A DNA stretch of 25,375 bases from Clostridiales bacterium UBA4821 (GCA_002402315.1 DHFP01000133.1:1-25375); one strand, 5' to 3'. Positions 7,364 to 14,275 are shown, numbered from the stretch's first letter. Translations and numbers: made by a program. The notes: generated from the sequence alone by a model not told the origin.

Positions 7364-8398
7364 ATGAGGGATAATGTGGTAAAGAAATTTTATGCATATT
7401 ATAAATCTGATTTAGGAATTAAATCTGTAAGTGTGTATAAAGCATTAACAATGAAAAATTCCAGAATCAATAATAAAGATGAAATAATAGAATTTTGGGA
7501 TACTCCTGAATTAGAGAATGCAGAGAAAGTGTTTCCCAAACGATCAAGTACAGACGGTAAGTCTGCACATTTCAGCTATTATTCTGGTTCTACGCATGCC
7601 GGTATCAGTAGTGAAATGACAATGACACATAAACTATATGAAATAGTATATTCTGAAGCCGGTAGATTACTTTTAGATGCATTTGGTACACAAGTTATGG
7701 TTTTTATCAAAAATGCTAAAATGGAGTATTTTTATAGAACATCTTATAATTTGTATTATATTGATATAATGCTTGAGTTAGAGAGAACAGAACCATTGTT
7801 GTATTATTATAAATGGAATGGAAAATTAGCTTTGGAGATTGATGTAACTCATAAAGTTGAAAAATCTAAAATTAATGATTTAACCGAAAATGGAATACAA
7901 ATATTTCAAATTAAAATATATGATAATCAAAGAGTTCCAGAAGATATTTACAATGAAAAACAGTATGAATATTATAAACAGGTAATAAGGAAAAGAGTTG
8001 AAAAAAGTAATTATAAAGTTGTTGGACGATATGTAAATAATGTTTTTCCTGAGGCGGGATCAAACATGGAAGAGAGGTATACAATCTTGGCGAATTTTGA
8101 AAAGGAAAAACAAAAACTTCAAGAACATATATTAAACAATGAAAACGCTATTAAGGCTCAAGAAGAACAAATTAGAAACAATGAGACTACGTTGCATATT
8201 TTGAATGAAAAATATGCAAAACTAAAAAATGAGCTTATTACAAATGAGAATAAATTATGTACAGTGGATAAAATTTTTCAAAGGAATTCTGAATTGACTG
8301 AGCAACATCAAAGAGACCAGGACAGTATAAATAAACTTCAAAATGAACTAAACGAAGAGAAGAATAAAGGCTTTATAAAAAAGCTATTTAGTAAATAG
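7364..8398 (+). CDS. CoiA-like predicted PD-(D/E)xK nuclease with coiled-coil tail
   Basis: The 344-residue protein has two parts. Residues ~65-185 carry AHFSYYSGSTHAG, then TMTHKLYEIV, YYIDIMLELE (D134) and GKLALEIDVTHKVEKSKI (E158, D160, K164), followed by NGIQIFQIKI. The order AHF, HK, (R)xDI, E-x-xVTH...K, GI.IxxI resembles the restriction-endonuclease-like core of CoiA/competence-type proteins. Residues ~240-340 are a long heptad-like coiled coil (EKEKQKLQEHI, NNENAIKAQEEQI, KYAKLKNELI) ending in a basic GFIKKLFSK. The ATG at 7364 has no RBS. An in-frame GTG at 7376 lies 5 nt after GAGGG and would give MVKKFYAYYK, a credible alternative start. The nuclease role is inferred from motif spacing. 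It sits in the island between damaged and partial genes but is itself intact. Confidence 0.6.
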   Translation: MRDNVVKKFYAYYKSDLGIKSVSVYKALTMKNSRINNKDEIIEFWDTPELENAEKVFPKRSSTDGKSAHFSYYSGSTHAGISSEMTMTHKLYEIVYSEAGRLLLDAFGTQVMVFIKNAKMEYFYRTSYNLYYIDIMLELERTEPLLYYYKWNGKLALEIDVTHKVEKSKINDLTENGIQIFQIKIYDNQRVPEDIYNEKQYEYYKQVIRKRVEKSNYKVVGRYVNNVFPEAGSNMEERYTILANFEKEKQKLQEHILNNENAIKAQEEQIRNNETTLHILNEKYAKLKNELITNENKLCTVDKIFQRNSELTEQHQRDQDSINKLQNELNEEKNKGFIKKLFSK

Positions 8399-8487
8399 AA
8401 TAGATGAGTGTTTCATTAGTTGAAGCAGGATACAGTTTTATGATTATTCCACTGCTTTCTATCTATAGAACAAAGGAGAGATTATAA

Positions 8488-8832
8488 ATGAGTGAAGAAA
8501 TATACAATTTGTTTATTTCAGGCGATGAAAATGCTTGGGAGTCGAATTCAACAATATTTGATATAGATAGGTGTATAGTGGAATATACGGAAAAAGATCT
8601 TGTTGATAAATTTGTCAAGCTTGGAAAGAAGGAAATTAATGAATTAAAAAGCTCCCCATGTATTTTTGCTTATGAAGATTATTGTGATAAGGATGCTGGT
8701 ATTGGTTTTATAACAGATATTGTCGTGAGACAAGTTGGCAGTAAAATAGTTTTTGAAAAAGTAGGAGTTATATCAAAAGAAAATTTACATAAACTTCAAT
8801 TTGAATTAGATATAAAGAATTGGGAATTATAA
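8488..8832 (+). CDS. Short protein resembling an effector N-terminal domain
   Basis: The 114-residue protein has AAAGGAGAG (8472-8480) before the ATG, so it is likely translated. Its core CIFAYEDYCDKDAGIGFITD, then VFEKVGVISKENLHKLQFEL and DIKNWEL, resembles from memory a domain found at the start of several multi-domain proteins. There the pattern 'FAYE...IG.I..I', a β-strand and 'L..ELDI..WE(L/M)NRTHW' leads into a variable effector domain. Here the frame stops right after WEL. The gene is therefore either a stand-alone version or the stump of a truncated effector. The bases after the stop (8833-9014) show no continuation in any frame that I could follow. The family link is a recollection and should be treated as tentative. 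Confidence 0.5.
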   Translation: MSEEIYNLFISGDENAWESNSTIFDIDRCIVEYTEKDLVDKFVKLGKKEINELKSSPCIFAYEDYCDKDAGIGFITDIVVRQVGSKIVFEKVGVISKENLHKLQFELDIKNWEL

Positions 8833-9020
8833 ATGGTTTTGCATTCTTAAGCAGCAAATTGAATAGCACTATTTTTGAAGTAAGAAAATAAGCTTGCTTT
8901 AAAAAATAAAAATTTCATGCGTTCGCCGTGCTTAAAAGGGGACTCGACAACTAAATATTAATTATGTTAGAATAAATTAAGTTGCTATAAGAAATCTCAT
9001 AGATAATAAAATAAGTTGCA

Positions 9021-9815
9021 AAGACAGGAATCCTAGGGCAGATTTTTAATCCTATAAGATCCTATTTTGCGAAATATCAAAAGGCTGATTCTGTTATAGT
9101 TGATATTGTTGGTTCTCTGGAAAAAGGTAAAATAACTTTAAAAAATGATAATACTACATTAGAAATCGAGCAGGAATCATTGAGGAACTTAACAAAAAAA
9201 CTTACAAAAGAAATAGAAATTGGCGCGATGATGGATCAGAGTATAACTAATCAGATTGAGTTAGCTAAGTCAAAAAATGAAGACGCTGAAAAAATTAAAT
9301 TTGTCACAGAAGAAATTCAATTCCCATTACGGCAAAGAATAATGGATATGCAGCAAATGGTTGTAGTAAACCATCAGGGAATAATTGCAATGGAAGTAGT
9401 AATAAGAAACAATAAAGAACTTATCAGAGGCGTAGATCGTGTAAAAAATGTAACAATTTCTGCAATGAAAACTGCTGCAATTGTTGCAAGTGCTCTTTAT
9501 AATCAAAAAATTGTATTAAAGAAGATAGAAATGTTAAATGCAACCACAAATCAATTAATAAGCGGAACATCAAAAATGCTGAAGGAGCAGGGAGCAGAAA
9601 TACATAAACAATCAATGGAAACAAACATATCTGTTGAAACGTTAAAGAACTCGTTTTTAGATATCATGTCAGCAATAGATGATATCAGTAAATATAAACA
9701 GGAAGCACTTCCTAAAATGAAAGAAACAATTAATCAATTTAAAGAATTGGCTGAAAAGGGAGAACAGCAAATACAGAGATTGGAGAAGGGGCATCAGCTT
9801 TCTATGGGAGATTGA
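9021..9815 (+). pseudogene. telA: TelA/toxic-anion-resistance family protein, 5' truncated
   Basis: From about 9021 the frame reads NPIRSYFAKYQKADSVIVDI and then TLEIEQESLRNLTKKLTKEI. FPLRQRIMDMQQM, IRNNKELIRGVDRVKNVT, ASALYNQKIVLKKIE and YKQEALPKMKETINQFKELA follow. These are hallmark segments of TelA (KlaA) proteins. TelA is normally about 350-390 residues; here only the C-terminal ~260 remain. A TAA at 9012-9014 blocks the frame and no N-terminal part is present upstream. A TTG at 9180 opens a 211-codon frame, but it starts in the middle of conserved sequence with no RBS, so translation is doubtful. Family members are linked to tellurite/toxic anion tolerance and envelope stress, usually beside an XpaC-like gene, which is absent here. 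The cut end marks a likely boundary of the island. Confidence 0.75.
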
Positions 9816-9845
9816 TTTTTTTAAATTAATATACAATATAAATGC

Positions 9846-9866
9846 AAATTATTATTATTATGATTC
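9846..9866 (+). promoter_or_regulatory. Candidate Zur/Fur-type operator
   Basis: This 21-base stretch, 15 nt before the importer start, matches 15 of 20 informative positions of the Firmicute Zur box as I remember it (AAATCGTAATnATTACGATTT). The better half is ATTATGATT against ATTACGATT. Many matched positions are A/T in an AT-rich region, so chance is a real possibility. Its site next to a zinc-type importer is what makes it credible. Confidence 0.35.
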
Positions 9867-9880
9867 GTGGAGGTATTGAT

Positions 9881-10807
9881 ATGTACCCAAGATTAATTAA
9901 ATTCTTTTCTTTTTTGCTGATAAGCATTATTGTGTTAAGTGGATGTGGACAAGGTAAGAGTACTGACGATCAAAAAAGATTTAATAGTGATAAGAGCGGA
10001 AAGAAATTCACTATTGTAACTTCATTTTATCCGATGTACATTTCTACAATCAATATTACAAAAGATATTTCAGAAGTTGAGGTCATTAATATGACTAAAC
10101 CTCAGACGGGCTGTTTACACGATTACCAGCTTTTGCCGGAGGATCTTAAAACACTTGAAAAAGCAAATGCTTTTGTTATAAATGGAGCGGGTATGGAAGC
10201 CTTTATGGACAAGGTTTTAAATCAGCAGAAAGATCTTAAAATTATTGAGGCCAGCAAAGGCATAGAACTAATTAAGGATGATAATGGAGAAGAAAATCCA
10301 CATATATGGGTAAGCATATCTGATGCAATAATTCAAGTAAAAAACATTTCAGAACAGCTCGCTGCCATAGATACAGCAAATGCATCAAAATATAAAAGCA
10401 ATGCAGATGCTTATATGAAAAGACTTGAAGCTTTAAAAGATAAAATGCACAAGTCATTGGAGGGTATAGAAAACAAAAATATTATAACCTTCCACGAGGC
10501 ATTCCCTTACTTCGCAAAGGAATTTGGCCTTAATATAGCTGCTATTATTGAAAGAGAGCCAGGTATCGCTCCATCCCCTAAAGAACTTGAGGACACCATT
10601 AAGATTGTAAAGGATTCCAAAATTAAAGCGTTATTTGCTGAACCACAGTATCCTGCGAAAGCTGCAGATATGATAGCCGGTGAAACCGGTGCAAAGGTCT
10701 ACAGACTTGACCCCGCTGTAACCGGAGATGCAAAACCTGATGCATATGATGGATATATAAATGTTATGGAGCAGAATTTAAAATCTCTTAAAGAGGCGTT
10801 GAAATAA
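9881..10807 (+). CDS. znuA: Zinc/manganese ABC transporter substrate-binding lipoprotein
   Basis: The 308-residue lipoprotein captures a divalent metal outside the membrane and hands it to the permease. The signal sequence ends with lipobox LSGC, so lipidation is predicted at Cys22. The fold is cluster A-I/SBP_bac_9. Metal-site histidines are H80 (GCLHDYQL), H141 (EENPHIWVS) and H205 (TFHEAFPYF), with an acidic fourth ligand probably in the C-terminal lobe (LFAEPQYPAKAADMI). The His-rich loop common in zinc proteins is missing, so zinc versus manganese is open. The ATG at 9881 has GTGGAGGT at 9867-9874; an upstream ATG at 9842 lacks an RBS and would spoil the signal peptide. The stop overlaps the ATPase start (TAATG). 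A candidate Zur box lies just upstream. Confidence 0.88.
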   Translation: MYPRLIKFFSFLLISIIVLSGCGQGKSTDDQKRFNSDKSGKKFTIVTSFYPMYISTINITKDISEVEVINMTKPQTGCLHDYQLLPEDLKTLEKANAFVINGAGMEAFMDKVLNQQKDLKIIEASKGIELIKDDNGEENPHIWVSISDAIIQVKNISEQLAAIDTANASKYKSNADAYMKRLEALKDKMHKSLEGIENKNIITFHEAFPYFAKEFGLNIAAIIEREPGIAPSPKELEDTIKIVKDSKIKALFAEPQYPAKAADMIAGETGAKVYRLDPAVTGDAKPDAYDGYINVMEQNLKSLKEALK

Positions 10808-11628
10808 TGCAGAACAACAGGCACAATTGTGCAAAATGTAATAGTAACTGCTGTGGACTGTGTTGCACCAGGATTGAAGACTTTAGCGTTACCATTGGAA
10901 AAAACAAAATACTAGAGAATGTAAGCTTACATATACATTGTGGAGAGCTTACAGCTATAATAGGTCCAAACGGAGCAGGTAAAAGTACGCTTCTAAAGGC
11001 GATTCTTGGAGAAACAAAGCATACCGGCGAGTTGAAATTCATGGATGCAAAAGGGATGCACAGCGGTAACCCATTGATTGGCTATGTTCCACAACACCTT
11101 AGTTTTGATCTGAGTACACCTGCAAGTGTACTTGATTTTTCTGTAGCATGCAGAACAAGAATTCCTACATGGCTCACAGTATCTAAAAGAATGAAAAACA
11201 TGGTTTATGAAAGCCTTGTGCGAGTAAAGGCTGAGCATCTTATGAACAGAAGGCTTGGAGCACTATCGGGAGGAGAGCTTCAAAGGGTGCTGCTTGCACT
11301 GGCGTTAGATCCAATTCCTGATTTGCTGCTTCTGGATGAACCTGTATCAGGTATTGACCAAAATGGACTTGAACTTTTTTATAATACCGTTTCAGAGTTA
11401 AGAAAAAAATATGATTTATCCATTATTCTGGTATCCCATGACCTTGCTCCGGTGTCGAAGTATGCTGACCGGGTAATACTTCTAAATAGAACTGTAGTGA
11501 GTAATGGTACACCTCAGATGGTATTTAATGATGAACAAACCATAAAGCTTTTTGGTCTGTCATGGTACAAGAGTCTGGCAGATAAAACATTGCCTGATAA
11601 AAATGAAGGAGAAACAACTGATGCTTGA
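10807..11628 (+). CDS. znuC: Zinc/manganese ABC transporter ATPase
   Basis: The 273-residue ATPase powers import by the operon's permease. It has Walker A GPNGAGKST (residues 53-61), Q-loop VPQH, signature LSGGELQR, Walker B LLLLDEP and H-loop LVSHD, all intact. An unusual N-terminal stretch before the first β-strand holds six cysteines and a histidine (HNCAKCNSNCCGLCC, residues 6-20), which could bind metal. From memory, a CGLCCT-type start occurs in other clostridial members, so it is probably a lineage trait. The gene begins on the stop of the binding-protein gene (TAATG at 10805-10809), and its end overlaps the permease start by 8 nt. That makes a tightly coupled three-gene operon. Confidence 0.9.
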   Translation: MQNNRHNCAKCNSNCCGLCCTRIEDFSVTIGKNKILENVSLHIHCGELTAIIGPNGAGKSTLLKAILGETKHTGELKFMDAKGMHSGNPLIGYVPQHLSFDLSTPASVLDFSVACRTRIPTWLTVSKRMKNMVYESLVRVKAEHLMNRRLGALSGGELQRVLLALALDPIPDLLLLDEPVSGIDQNGLELFYNTVSELRKKYDLSIILVSHDLAPVSKYADRVILLNRTVVSNGTPQMVFNDEQTIKLFGLSWYKSLADKTLPDKNEGETTDA

Positions 11629-12466
11629 TTGGTGGTACATACTTATAGATTTCATCCTTCCTTTCCAATGGACAGAGCATTTGTTCATGAAAAATGCCCT
11701 TTTGGCTGTTCTTCTGGTTACTCCTCTTTTTGGGATACTGGGTACTATGGTTGTGAGCAACCGCATGGCCTTTTTTTCAGATTCTCTGGGACATGGAGCA
11801 TTTACCGGAATAGCCTTGGGTGCCATGGTGGGAGGGGTAAAGCCTGTATGGGCGGCAACCCTTTTTTCGGTAGTATTTGCTATCACAATTACCATAATCA
11901 AAAATAAAAGCAAAACCTCAACCGATACCATCATAGGAGTATTTTCATCAACAGCAGTAGCATTGGGTCTGGTAATCATGTCCTATGGAGGAAGCTTTAA
12001 TAAATTTTCATCTTATTTAATAGGAGACTTGCTAAGTATTACAGCTGCTGAGATAGTCCTTCTTTTTATTGTATTCATCGCAATTATTTTATTGTGGATT
12101 CTGATTTTCAATAAGGTACTCATGGTCAGTATAAACCAGTCACTTGCAGCCAGTAAGGGAATAAATACTTTGTTTTCGGAAGCCTTGTTTACCTGTGCAA
12201 TAGCGGTAGTGGTAACTATTACCATACAATGGGTGGGGTTATTAATAATTAATTCTCTTTTGGTGCTGCCAGCTGCTGCCGCAAGAAATATAACAATAAA
12301 TGTGAGGCAGTATCATTTTGCGGCGGTTGCAATATCCATTGTTTCAGGTGTTACGGGATTGATGCTTTCTTATTACCTGAATACCTCATCAGGTGCAACA
12401 ATTGTTCTTGTTTCAGCATTTTTTTTCTTCTTAACTTTTGCATTAAGAAGAAACTTTCAAGGATAG
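11621..12466 (+). CDS. znuB: Zinc/manganese ABC transporter permease
   Basis: This is a 281-residue polytopic membrane protein of the ABC-3 family with about 8-9 hydrophobic segments. It carries the family signatures FFSDSLGHGAFTGIALG near residue 52 and VGLLIINSLLVLPAAAARN near residue 207. It forms the membrane channel for the metal ion. AAGGAGA at 11606-11612 fixes the ATG at 11621; longer in-frame extensions to 11552 lie inside the ATPase gene. The start overlaps the ATPase stop by 8 nt. The last bases of the gene and its stop belong to a 23-bp sequence that recurs at 14195-14217. The operon has no obvious terminator, and the downstream DNA is transposon debris. Confidence 0.9.
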   Translation: MLDWWYILIDFILPFQWTEHLFMKNALLAVLLVTPLFGILGTMVVSNRMAFFSDSLGHGAFTGIALGAMVGGVKPVWAATLFSVVFAITITIIKNKSKTSTDTIIGVFSSTAVALGLVIMSYGGSFNKFSSYLIGDLLSITAAEIVLLFIVFIAIILLWILIFNKVLMVSINQSLAASKGINTLFSEALFTCAIAVVVTITIQWVGLLIINSLLVLPAAAARNITINVRQYHFAAVAISIVSGVTGLMLSYYLNTSSGATIVLVSAFFFFLTFALRRNFQG

Positions 12467-12482
12467 ATAAAATTGAAAATAT
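12460..12482 (+). repeat. 23-bp direct repeat, copy 1
   Basis: It starts AGGATAGATAAAATTG and is identical over 23 bp to 14195-14217. This copy includes the stop codon of the permease gene. Confidence 0.85.
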
Positions 12483-12491
12483 TAAAGGTTT

Positions 12492-12567
12492 TGGGGACGC
12501 TTCCGATCGGAAATGTCCTCTGTAATATTTCTAGCCAAAGCCTAGCAATAATTGAGAAACGTCCCCA
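12492..12567. repeat. 76-bp inverted-repeat-bounded fragment
   Basis: TGGGGACGCTTCC at 12492-12504 and the reverse complement of 12555-12567 (TGGGGACGTTTCT) match at 11 of 13 positions. They bound a 76-bp segment that holds a 12-bp palindrome TTCCGATCGGAA (12501-12512) extended by GGAC/GTCC (12495-12518). It looks like a MITE-sized piece or an IS-end remnant. It sits exactly where the first gene (orfA) and left end of the adjoining IS3 element should be. Confidence 0.45.
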
Positions 12568-13280
12568 TTTATGCATTAGAGACGAACAGAAGTAAAAGAA
12601 AAAAGGAACTTACAGAGTTGGTTATAAAAGAATTTAATGATAATAAAAGAATACCTGGATCAGTTAAAATCACTAAAAACCTGAGTACAACAAAAAAGCC
12701 AATAAACCGAAAATTGGTTGCAAAAATCATGAAAGAAAACGGCCTAAAATCGAAAGTTGTAAAGAAGTATAAAGCTGCAACAAATTCAAAACATAATCTT
12801 CCTGTGGCTGAAAATATACTAAACAGAGATTTTAAAGCTGAGAAACCAAATCAAAAATGGGTAAGTGATATAACTTATGCTGCAACTGATGAGGGATGGC
12901 TTTATCTAGCAGGAATACTTGATTTATGTGGTCGTGAAATAGCTGGATGGTCGATGGGCGAGCGAATGACAAAAGATCTGGTGATAAGGTGTTTAAATCA
13001 GGCAAGATGTTGTAGAGGCAAACCTCAAAATGTTCTAATACACACAGATAGAGGCAGTCAGTACTGTAGTAATGATTATCAAAAACTCCTTAAAGATAAT
13101 AGTTTTATTTGTTCGATGAGTCGGAAAGGTAACTGCTGGGATAATGCTCCGATGGAAAGTTTTTGGGGCAAACTCAAACAGGAATGGCTCAACGACCAAT
13201 ATTTTAAAACTCGTGAAGAAGCTAAGGTGGCTATATTTTGGTATATTGAGGTGTATACAGCGTCAGCCGCAAATTTTTGA
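12552..13280 (+). pseudogene. IS3-family (IS150-like) transposase OrfB, both ends damaged
   Basis: The DDE core is complete: NQKWVSDITYAATDEGWLYL (first Asp), VLIHTDRGSQY (second Asp), and GNCWDNAPMESFWGKLKQEW (Glu). The ORF opens at a TTG, but true OrfB sequence begins only near YALETNRSKRKKELT, and neither orfA nor its frameshift signal is present. At the C-terminus the family's IEVFYNRxRxHS...GY segment is replaced by YTASAANF and a stop, coincident with a hairpin at 13269-13323. A frame after the hairpin (RQNEILSNF...) may be the displaced tail. The protein is 242 residues against 270-290 for family members. Without OrfA it cannot transpose by itself. Confidence 0.75.
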
Positions 13281-13323
13281 ATCTCCATTACGCTACGCTT
13301 CATTATAATTCAAAAAAATTTGC
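13269..13323. repeat. Hairpin within the transposase 3' end
   Basis: GCAAATTTTTGAAT (13269-13282) pairs with 13308-13323 except for a two-base difference in the T-run length, enclosing a 25-nt loop. GCGTCA flanks it on both sides (13260-13265 and 13322-13327). It coincides with the point where the transposase reading frame is lost, so it may be a small inserted element. Confidence 0.4.
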
Positions 13324-13469
13324 GTCAAAACGAAATATTGAGTAATTTTATGGAATTTGAAGAATGCTTGAGTTTTAAGTGTCTAACTTTTGGGGACTGG
13401 GTCATTTATTTCTTATCTCTGAATAGTAACAACCTAAAAACAAAAAGATATTAAAATTCCGAGAATTAT

Positions 13470-13500
13470 TTGACAAAAGTATACAAAAGATGGTAAAAAT
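13470..13500 (+). promoter_or_regulatory. Candidate promoter of the structured leader
   Basis: A perfect TTGACA at 13470-13475 is followed 18 nt later by TAAAAAT (13494-13500). A consensus TATAAT also occurs at 13510-13515 but without a well-placed -35. One of these probably drives the unit that ends at the terminator near 14028. Confidence 0.35.
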
Positions 13501-13536
13501 ATAGGTAACTATAATTTTATAAACAAAAAAGGTTTG

Positions 13537-13735
13537 AGGTTATTTCCGAGAATAAGAGTTAAGTATATGATTGGAAATAACCTTATAAATTAATAAGGAG
13601 GTCGATCTATTTTTTTATTTTTATAAAACTTTGGTAATTACTAAAGTTTTATCTTATATTATTCTTGTTGCCCAATTGGGCTTCGGGGGACGGAAAAATC
13701 CGAGAAGTATGTCTTGCAGATAAGACAACTTCTCG
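13537..13735 (+). promoter_or_regulatory. Structured 5' leader, possible cis-acting RNA
   Basis: Five consecutive foldable elements occur. (a) AGGTTATTTCC (13537-13547) pairs with 13573-13583, 11 bp perfect. (b) A 30-nt near-perfect palindrome spans 13623-13652 with one G/T mismatch. (c) GCCCAATTGGGC lies at 13670-13681. (d) CGGA-AAAA-TCCG lies at 13691-13702. (e) CGAGAAGT...ACTTCTCG with an inner GTCTT/AAGAC spans 13701-13735; it shares two bases with (d), so these two could be alternative folds. A full Shine-Dalgarno TAAGGAGGT near 13594-13602 is not followed by a normal start codon. The block precedes a small membrane-protein gene. I could not match it to a known riboswitch class. Confidence 0.45.
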
Positions 13736-13770
13736 TTAACGTATAAAAAATTAGAAGGGACGTGAGCTCG

Positions 13771-13989
13771 ATGGGTTATCTTATTTTGGCGCTACTGTTA
13801 GCTTGGAGGCCCCTTTGCAACGACTTGGCACATTGGATATTGATTGCTGTTGTCGTTGTTATTGCGAATAGTTTCTATTTTCCGCAGATCGACAAGGTAA
13901 TCTGTGGAAAAACAGAAACAATAATTGCCTACATCATGGTTGACGTGGGCTTAGTCTTATTAATGCTAAAGGTGATCGGGCACATTTAG
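13771..13989 (+). CDS. Small hydrophobic membrane protein (72 aa)
   Basis: The protein (MGYLILALLLAWRPLC..., ILIAVVVVIANSFYFPQID, IIAYIMVDVGLVLLMLKVIG) has two clear transmembrane segments, about residues 21-38 and 48-68, and a short hydrophobic N-terminus. I do not recognise the family. AGAAGGGA at 13753-13760 lies 10 nt before this ATG; a GTG at 13762 is too close to that RBS. It has its own promoter-like sequence, a long structured leader and a strong terminator, so it is a separate transcription unit between transposon debris and the add locus. Phage holins and type I toxins are comparable in size, but no specific feature ties it to either. Confidence 0.6.
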   Translation: MGYLILALLLAWRPLCNDLAHWILIAVVVVIANSFYFPQIDKVICGKTETIIAYIMVDVGLVLLMLKVIGHI

Positions 13990-14001
13990 CATTAGTAAGT
14001 A

Positions 14002-14028
14002 GTCCACCTTCAGGTGGGCATTTTTTTT
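14002..14028 (+). terminator. Strong rho-independent terminator
   Basis: GTCCACC-TTCA-GGTGGGC forms a 7-bp GC-rich stem (one G-U pair) with a tetraloop. CA and eight T follow at 14021-14028. It lies 13 nt after the stop of the small membrane protein. Confidence 0.85.
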
Positions 14029-14275
14029 GCATTTTTATAAACAAGATATTACTGGTAATAATTCTGTTTGCAGCTATACTGTTGTGTGGTATAATCCTGA
14101 GCTTGACACTTTTATGGTACTAAACCTGCCTATATCAAAGGCTTTCGCGGATTTTTTATCTATTCAACTGTCAAAGACTAAACTGTCAAAGACCAGGATA
14201 GATAAAATTGAAAATATAACTTTGTTAGTCGCAAAAGAAATTAATTACTTGGCACTTATTTTGTGTATAATGTAA
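14027..14275 (+). pseudogene. Doubtful open frame, possible gene remnant
   Basis: An 82-codon frame (SYTVVWYNPELDTFMVLNLP, then LSKTKLSKTRIDKIENI) runs on from the terminator T-run. It has only TTG or internal ATG starts and no RBS, so it is probably not expressed as such. It contains a 15-bp tandem duplication (CTGTCAAAGACTAAA, twice from 14169), directly followed by the second copy of the 23-bp repeat. The stretch 14276-14458 up to addB holds nothing I can assign. Confidence 0.2.
14195..14217 (+). repeat. 23-bp direct repeat, copy 2
   Basis: This is a perfect match to 12460-12482 in the same orientation, 1735 bp apart. The identity ends sharply on both sides. Confidence 0.85.

Larger units (their letters stand above)
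12485..13410 (+). mobile_element. Decayed IS3-family element
   Basis: The element comprises the OrfB remnant, left debris at 12492-12567, and a right end around 13378-13410 (GTGTCTAACTTTTGGGGAC), which resembles the right terminus of IS150-group elements. A TTTTGGGGAC motif occurs at both 12489-12498 and 13388-13397 in the same orientation. These are therefore not a simple terminal inverted pair. Confidence 0.5.

Noticed and set aside
6131..8864. 14-base identity GCAGCAAATTGAAT at 6131 and 8851
   Set aside because: About one 14-base match is expected by chance in a window this size, and the flanks do not match.
9842..9880. Upstream ATG at 9842 as start of the metal-binding lipoprotein
   Set aside because: No RBS precedes it, it would add an Ile-rich stretch before the signal peptide, and ATG 9881 has GTGGAGGT at ideal spacing.
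14249..14271. TTGGCAC followed by TTGT, resembling a sigma-54 -24/-12 promoter upstream of addB, overlapping a TATAAT
   Set aside because: The GG-to-G spacing is right, but the -12 element has GT in place of GC, and TATAAT has no -35 at proper distance. No sigma-54-dependent gene is nearby, so neither promoter can be supported.
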